Assembly: GCA_014058405.1 (NCBI GenBank)
Contig: CP047423.1
Span: 1,984,001 to 2,048,000, forward strand
DNA from: Candidatus Nitrospira kreftii
Lineage (GTDB): Bacteria > Nitrospirota > Nitrospiria > Nitrospirales > Nitrospiraceae
DNA length: 64,000 bases
Reading direction: 5' to 3'
Made by a program: the position numbers and the translations under genes
The notes under the pieces: generated by a model
The model's database searches: none
The model's input: only the letters and a program-made list of their open reading frames with translations
What the model was told of the DNA's origin: nothing
Shown here: positions 61,203 to 64,000 of the stretch, one piece after another
Layout of the letters: every line of letters starts with the position of its first letter
Numbering within the stretch: position 1 is the first letter of the stretch

Positions 61203-61562
61203 ATGCACCCCCAACTCCAACAAGCGTACGACGCCGAAATGATGGTGGCGGCTACACAGTACCGTGTTGGCGACTTGGACCAGGCGTTTCCCCATCTTGA
61301 ACGTGCGCACATTCTAGGGCAATCGTTTCCAATCGCTCATGCACAAGTCCATTGGTGGATGTTGAAAGTCGGATGGAAACGTCGAGATTGGATTGAAGTA
61401 TATGGCCAAATACCACGAATTATTGGAGCATTCCTGTTCTCCAAAATTTGGGTACCAGTGGGTAATACAGGTGGTGCTCATGTACCGCCGTTTCGATCAA
61501 TGCCAATTTCAGAAGATCTTCTAAGCTTATTGGAGAAATATGGACCTGGCTCAAAAGCTTGA
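61203..61562 (+). CDS. DUF3703 family protein
   Basis: 119 residues from the ATG at 61203, which has AAGGG six bases upstream; the ATG at 61197 adds two residues. The family core is plain: FPHLERAHILGQSFPIAHAQ, HWWMLKVGWKRRDWIEVYGQ and IWVPVGNTGGAHVPP, then RSMPI. DUF3703 is a family of small soluble or membrane-associated proteins of unknown function. It lies between tRNA-Met and the convergent FtsX-type permease. Confidence 0.83.
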   Translation: MHPQLQQAYDAEMMVAATQYRVGDLDQAFPHLERAHILGQSFPIAHAQVHWWMLKVGWKRRDWIEVYGQIPRIIGAFLFSKIWVPVGNTGGAHVPPFRSMPISEDLLSLLEKYGPGSKA

Positions 61563-61597
61563 TGAGCCTTATTGTACTGATGCGGTGCGGCGTATCC

Positions 61598-64000
61598 TTA
61601 CTCTTCCCTCAATCCCTCCACAATAGGTTGTCGAGCTGCCCACCTGGCTGGGAAATACCCTGCCACCAACGTTGCAACTGCTGCTAACGATACCGCTTGG
61701 ATCAGCGACCCAAAGGGAATAATCATTTGGATCGTCCAGCCAAATGATTGTCTATTGATAACCTTGATCAGTAATAGCGAGAGCAGGCCACCTCCGATGA
61801 GTCCTAACACTATTCCGACCGTACCAAGATAGGCTGCCTCCCAAAGCACGAGCTGGCGAATTTGTGTGGCGCTACCGCCAATGGCGCGTAAGGTCGAAAA
61901 CTCCCGGCGCCGTTCGAGGACGGACGTGATCAAGGTGTTCACGATCCCAAGCATGGCAATCACAACAGCGATGGTCTCCAAGACATAGGTCAGGAAAAAG
62001 GTGCGATCGAAGATCTCAAGAATCTCCTTCCGCAATTCGACATTGCTGATGATGAGTGGTGGAAGGCCACCATTGGTAGCGGCACTCAACAGTTCGGTCA
62101 TCCGCCCCCTCACGCGATCCAGATTCGCTCCATCCTGCAAATACACCGGGAACACGGTGACTAGTTCATCGTGCCAGAGCGATTGATAGAGCGCCCGATC
62201 CATGAGTAGCTTGCCGCCGTCGGTCGAATAGTCATAAAACACGGCCACAATCGGAAATCGCCGAGGGCCGCTGGGTGTCATGACTTCGAGTGTCGAACCT
62301 TCATGTACCTCAAGACGATTCGCCAACACTTCTGACACAAGGAGGCCACCGATATCCGCGGCTCGACTCAGCTGTTCAGACGAGTCACCGCTCCGTACGA
62401 GATAACGACTCCATTGCGCATGCAACCGCAAATCTCTGGAGACGACGGCTACACGCTGTCCCTTCACTTCCATACGCACATCACGGTAACTATCGACTGC
62501 AGCAACATCGGGAACGGACGCAAGGATACTCATCCACCCTGACGGTAGACTTCGTCCTTTGGTTCCGATTTCTGTTCCACGCAACCACATCGAGGGAGCG
62601 ACGACCAGATCAGCTAGCACCGTGTCTGTCACCCAAATCTCCACCGTGTGACGAAAACTCCGCACCATAACCAACACCCCGATCATGATTGCGAGTCCGA
62701 CCATGAAGGCGGAAACAGTGACCCCATTGCGGCCAGGATTGCGAGCAGCATGCTCCACCGCGATACCTCTCATGACTCCGCGCGCACCAAATTCTCGACC
62801 CACATATCGATGTCGACGCCATCCGGTGACACCTATCGGAGCTAAACAGGCCAATCCTGCCAATAAGCATAACGTTGCCGCATATCCCAAGACGGGAACA
62901 CCACCAATGGGCCCTGGCCAACTCAGCAATCCAGCGACCACGAGTAACGCCAACCCCACGACAGCAAGCGCTCCAACACGTATTTGCTGGCTTGCTTCAT
63001 AGTCACCAGGAGCCAGAGCTCGTACCGTTGTCGTGCGACTCGCGTCCAAGCTGGGACCGATGGCACCGATCATGGAGACCACGCATCCAATCATGATTCC
63101 TTCGACCACAATCTTCCAAAACTGGACTGTCCAGAGCAGGCCACCCTCACCAGTTCCAACCGGAACGTAGAGATCAGAAATCGTTCGGCCGAGTAGTGTA
63201 ATCAGCTCTTGAGCCAGCACCATCCCTGCTGCACTGCCGAGGATTCCTCCTAAGAACCCATACAGTCCCGCTTCCAGTAAGAACAGGAATGCGACCCTTG
63301 ATTGAGTCATCCCGATCGCCCGATAAATTCCAATTTCCCGTCTTCGTTGGGCGACGGAAAATGCCATCGTATTGTAGATGAGAAACATGCCGACCAATAG
63401 ACCGACCCAGCTCAGAACAGTTAAATTAAGTCGGAATGCGCGTAGCATTTCTTCAACTTGGCTGGTCCGATTGGCAGGCCGCTCGCTGGTCACATGAGGA
63501 GGGAGGATCGCTCGTATCCTTGCTCCAATTTCTTCAACGGGTACGTTCGCATCGGTGATGAGATCGATTCGATCGACCTTCCCAACCATATCAAACGCGA
63601 TCTGTGCGCCTGCGATGTCCATAACAGCCATGCGTTCCCATGAGGATCTCTGCGCTGATTGTCCTCGAAGAATTCCGGCCACTCGGCAGCTGAGATGCCC
63701 TGTCCCGATGAGAAGATCGATGTGGTCGCCCACTGACACCCGCCACTCGGTCGCCAATGCATCTCCTAAATATACGGCCTGCGGATCGATCATGCTCAAC
63801 AGCTGGTTTTCCGTCGCTGCTTGGTTTACCTGAAAGCCTCGTGTATGGAATTCTTCCAGAAGGTCCAACCCGATCACTTGGATGGACTGGCCCGGCTGAC
63901 TCTCCTTCATCCGCACTGCTGTTTGTAAAATGACCGGAGATGCTGAAGACACACCTGAAACCGTCCGTAGAGACGGCACTATCTGCTCATCGAGTCCCGT
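61598..64000 (-). CDS. FtsX/MacB-type ABC transporter permease, 5' end outside the window
   Basis: 800 residues visible, still open at 64000, so the gene is truncated at its 5' end. Two FtsX-like permease units are present. The first has helices near LSWVGLLVGMFLIYNTMAF and MVLAQELITLL; the second, C-terminal, has VLETIAVVIAMLGIVNTLIT and GIVLGLIGGGLLSLLLIKV. Each follows a MacB-like periplasmic domain. Conserved FSVAQRRREIGIYRAIGMT and SVLERRREFSTLRAIGGS mark the family. It probably exports a lipid, lipoprotein or antimicrobial with an ATPase encoded outside the window. Confidence 0.9.
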   Translation of the reverse strand, partial: TGLDEQIVPSLRTVSGVSSASPVILQTAVRMKESQPGQSIQVIGLDLLEEFHTRGFQVNQAATENQLLSMIDPQAVYLGDALATEWRVSVGDHIDLLIGTGHLSCRVAGILRGQSAQRSSWERMAVMDIAGAQIAFDMVGKVDRIDLITDANVPVEEIGARIRAILPPHVTSERPANRTSQVEEMLRAFRLNLTVLSWVGLLVGMFLIYNTMAFSVAQRRREIGIYRAIGMTQSRVAFLFLLEAGLYGFLGGILGSAAGMVLAQELITLLGRTISDLYVPVGTGEGGLLWTVQFWKIVVEGIMIGCVVSMIGAIGPSLDASRTTTVRALAPGDYEASQQIRVGALAVVGLALLVVAGLLSWPGPIGGVPVLGYAATLCLLAGLACLAPIGVTGWRRHRYVGREFGARGVMRGIAVEHAARNPGRNGVTVSAFMVGLAIMIGVLVMVRSFRHTVEIWVTDTVLADLVVAPSMWLRGTEIGTKGRSLPSGWMSILASVPDVAAVDSYRDVRMEVKGQRVAVVSRDLRLHAQWSRYLVRSGDSSEQLSRAADIGGLLVSEVLANRLEVHEGSTLEVMTPSGPRRFPIVAVFYDYSTDGGKLLMDRALYQSLWHDELVTVFPVYLQDGANLDRVRGRMTELLSAATNGGLPPLIISNVELRKEILEIFDRTFFLTYVLETIAVVIAMLGIVNTLITSVLERRREFSTLRAIGGSATQIRQLVLWEAAYLGTVGIVLGLIGGGLLSLLLIKVINRQSFGWTIQMIIPFGSLIQAVSLAAVATLVAGYFPARWAARQPIVEGLREE

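Overview
The window reads as a continuous piece of a free-living, Gram-negative bacterial chromosome of moderate GC content. It carries a high density of lipoproteins, signal peptides and outer-membrane-directed genes, and ordinary housekeeping genes sit beside many small lineage-specific ones. I infer a Nitrospira-like member of the Nitrospirota. The grounds are the overall gene mix: a chlorite-dismutase/HemQ-family protein, a SulP-carbonic anhydrase fusion, a DUF2779 nuclease, Ycf48-like and IPT-domain secreted proteins, and many short TA modules. This is an impression from family resemblance, not a proven assignment. No rRNA, CRISPR array, insertion sequence or prophage was seen.

Region by region. 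1-4.4 kb: the 5' end of a TVP38/TMEM64-type membrane protein, a sulfite-oxidase-like molybdoenzyme, and a complete ydbH-ynbE-ydbL set, which is an AsmA-like intermembrane lipid-transport bridge. 4.6-12.5 kb: small proteins, a HbpS/GlcG-like secreted protein coupled to a lipoprotein, a GH63/GH133 carbohydrate-active pair and a secreted beta-helix protein. 12.5-15.7 kb: coaE, trxB, thiI and tRNA-Ser(CGA). 15.8-26.6 kb: a two-domain nuclease, a MATE exporter, a SulP-carbonic anhydrase fusion, an SGNH hydrolase, a ketopantoate-reductase-like fusion, a sirtuin, a HAD phosphatase, and a receiver protein with a long helical tail.

26.7-36.6 kb is the conserved core: valS-nadC-birA-coaX followed by grpE-dnaK-dnaJ-rsmE, with a hairpin between dnaK and dnaJ. 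37-40 kb holds a 38-residue membrane peptide with a strong terminator, then a translationally coupled IPT-repeat/Ycf48-like pair. 40.2-48.6 kb on the minus strand is recA-recX-alaS-ruvX-mltG-deoC, followed by a divergent phosphopentomutase-like gene and a RidA-family gene. Several of these genes overlap.

48.7-52.6 kb is the accessory stretch. It has two toxin-antitoxin modules, DUF433/DUF5615 and Phd-YefM/RelE-ParE, each with a recognisable promoter and an adjoining palindrome. It also has a probable OmpA-like gene remnant, a frameshifted secreted-protein gene and a secreted protein made of two matching cysteine repeats. 52.7-61 kb: an Old Yellow Enzyme, an ankyrin lipoprotein, a cinA-thpR operon, the HemQ/Cld-like protein with a perfect-palindrome terminator, a sigma-region-4-like protein of unknown role, a possibly leaderless OB-fold protein, an SDR and tRNA-Met(CAT). 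The window ends inside a two-domain FtsX-type ABC permease.

No single large undescribed system is obvious. The most unusual leads are the complete YdbH-YnbE-YdbL set, the DeoB homologue with missing metal ligands, the PanE-molybdopterin-fold fusion, the dual-domain nuclease, the frameshifted exported protein, and the small ORFs at 26.5 and 37.1 kb.
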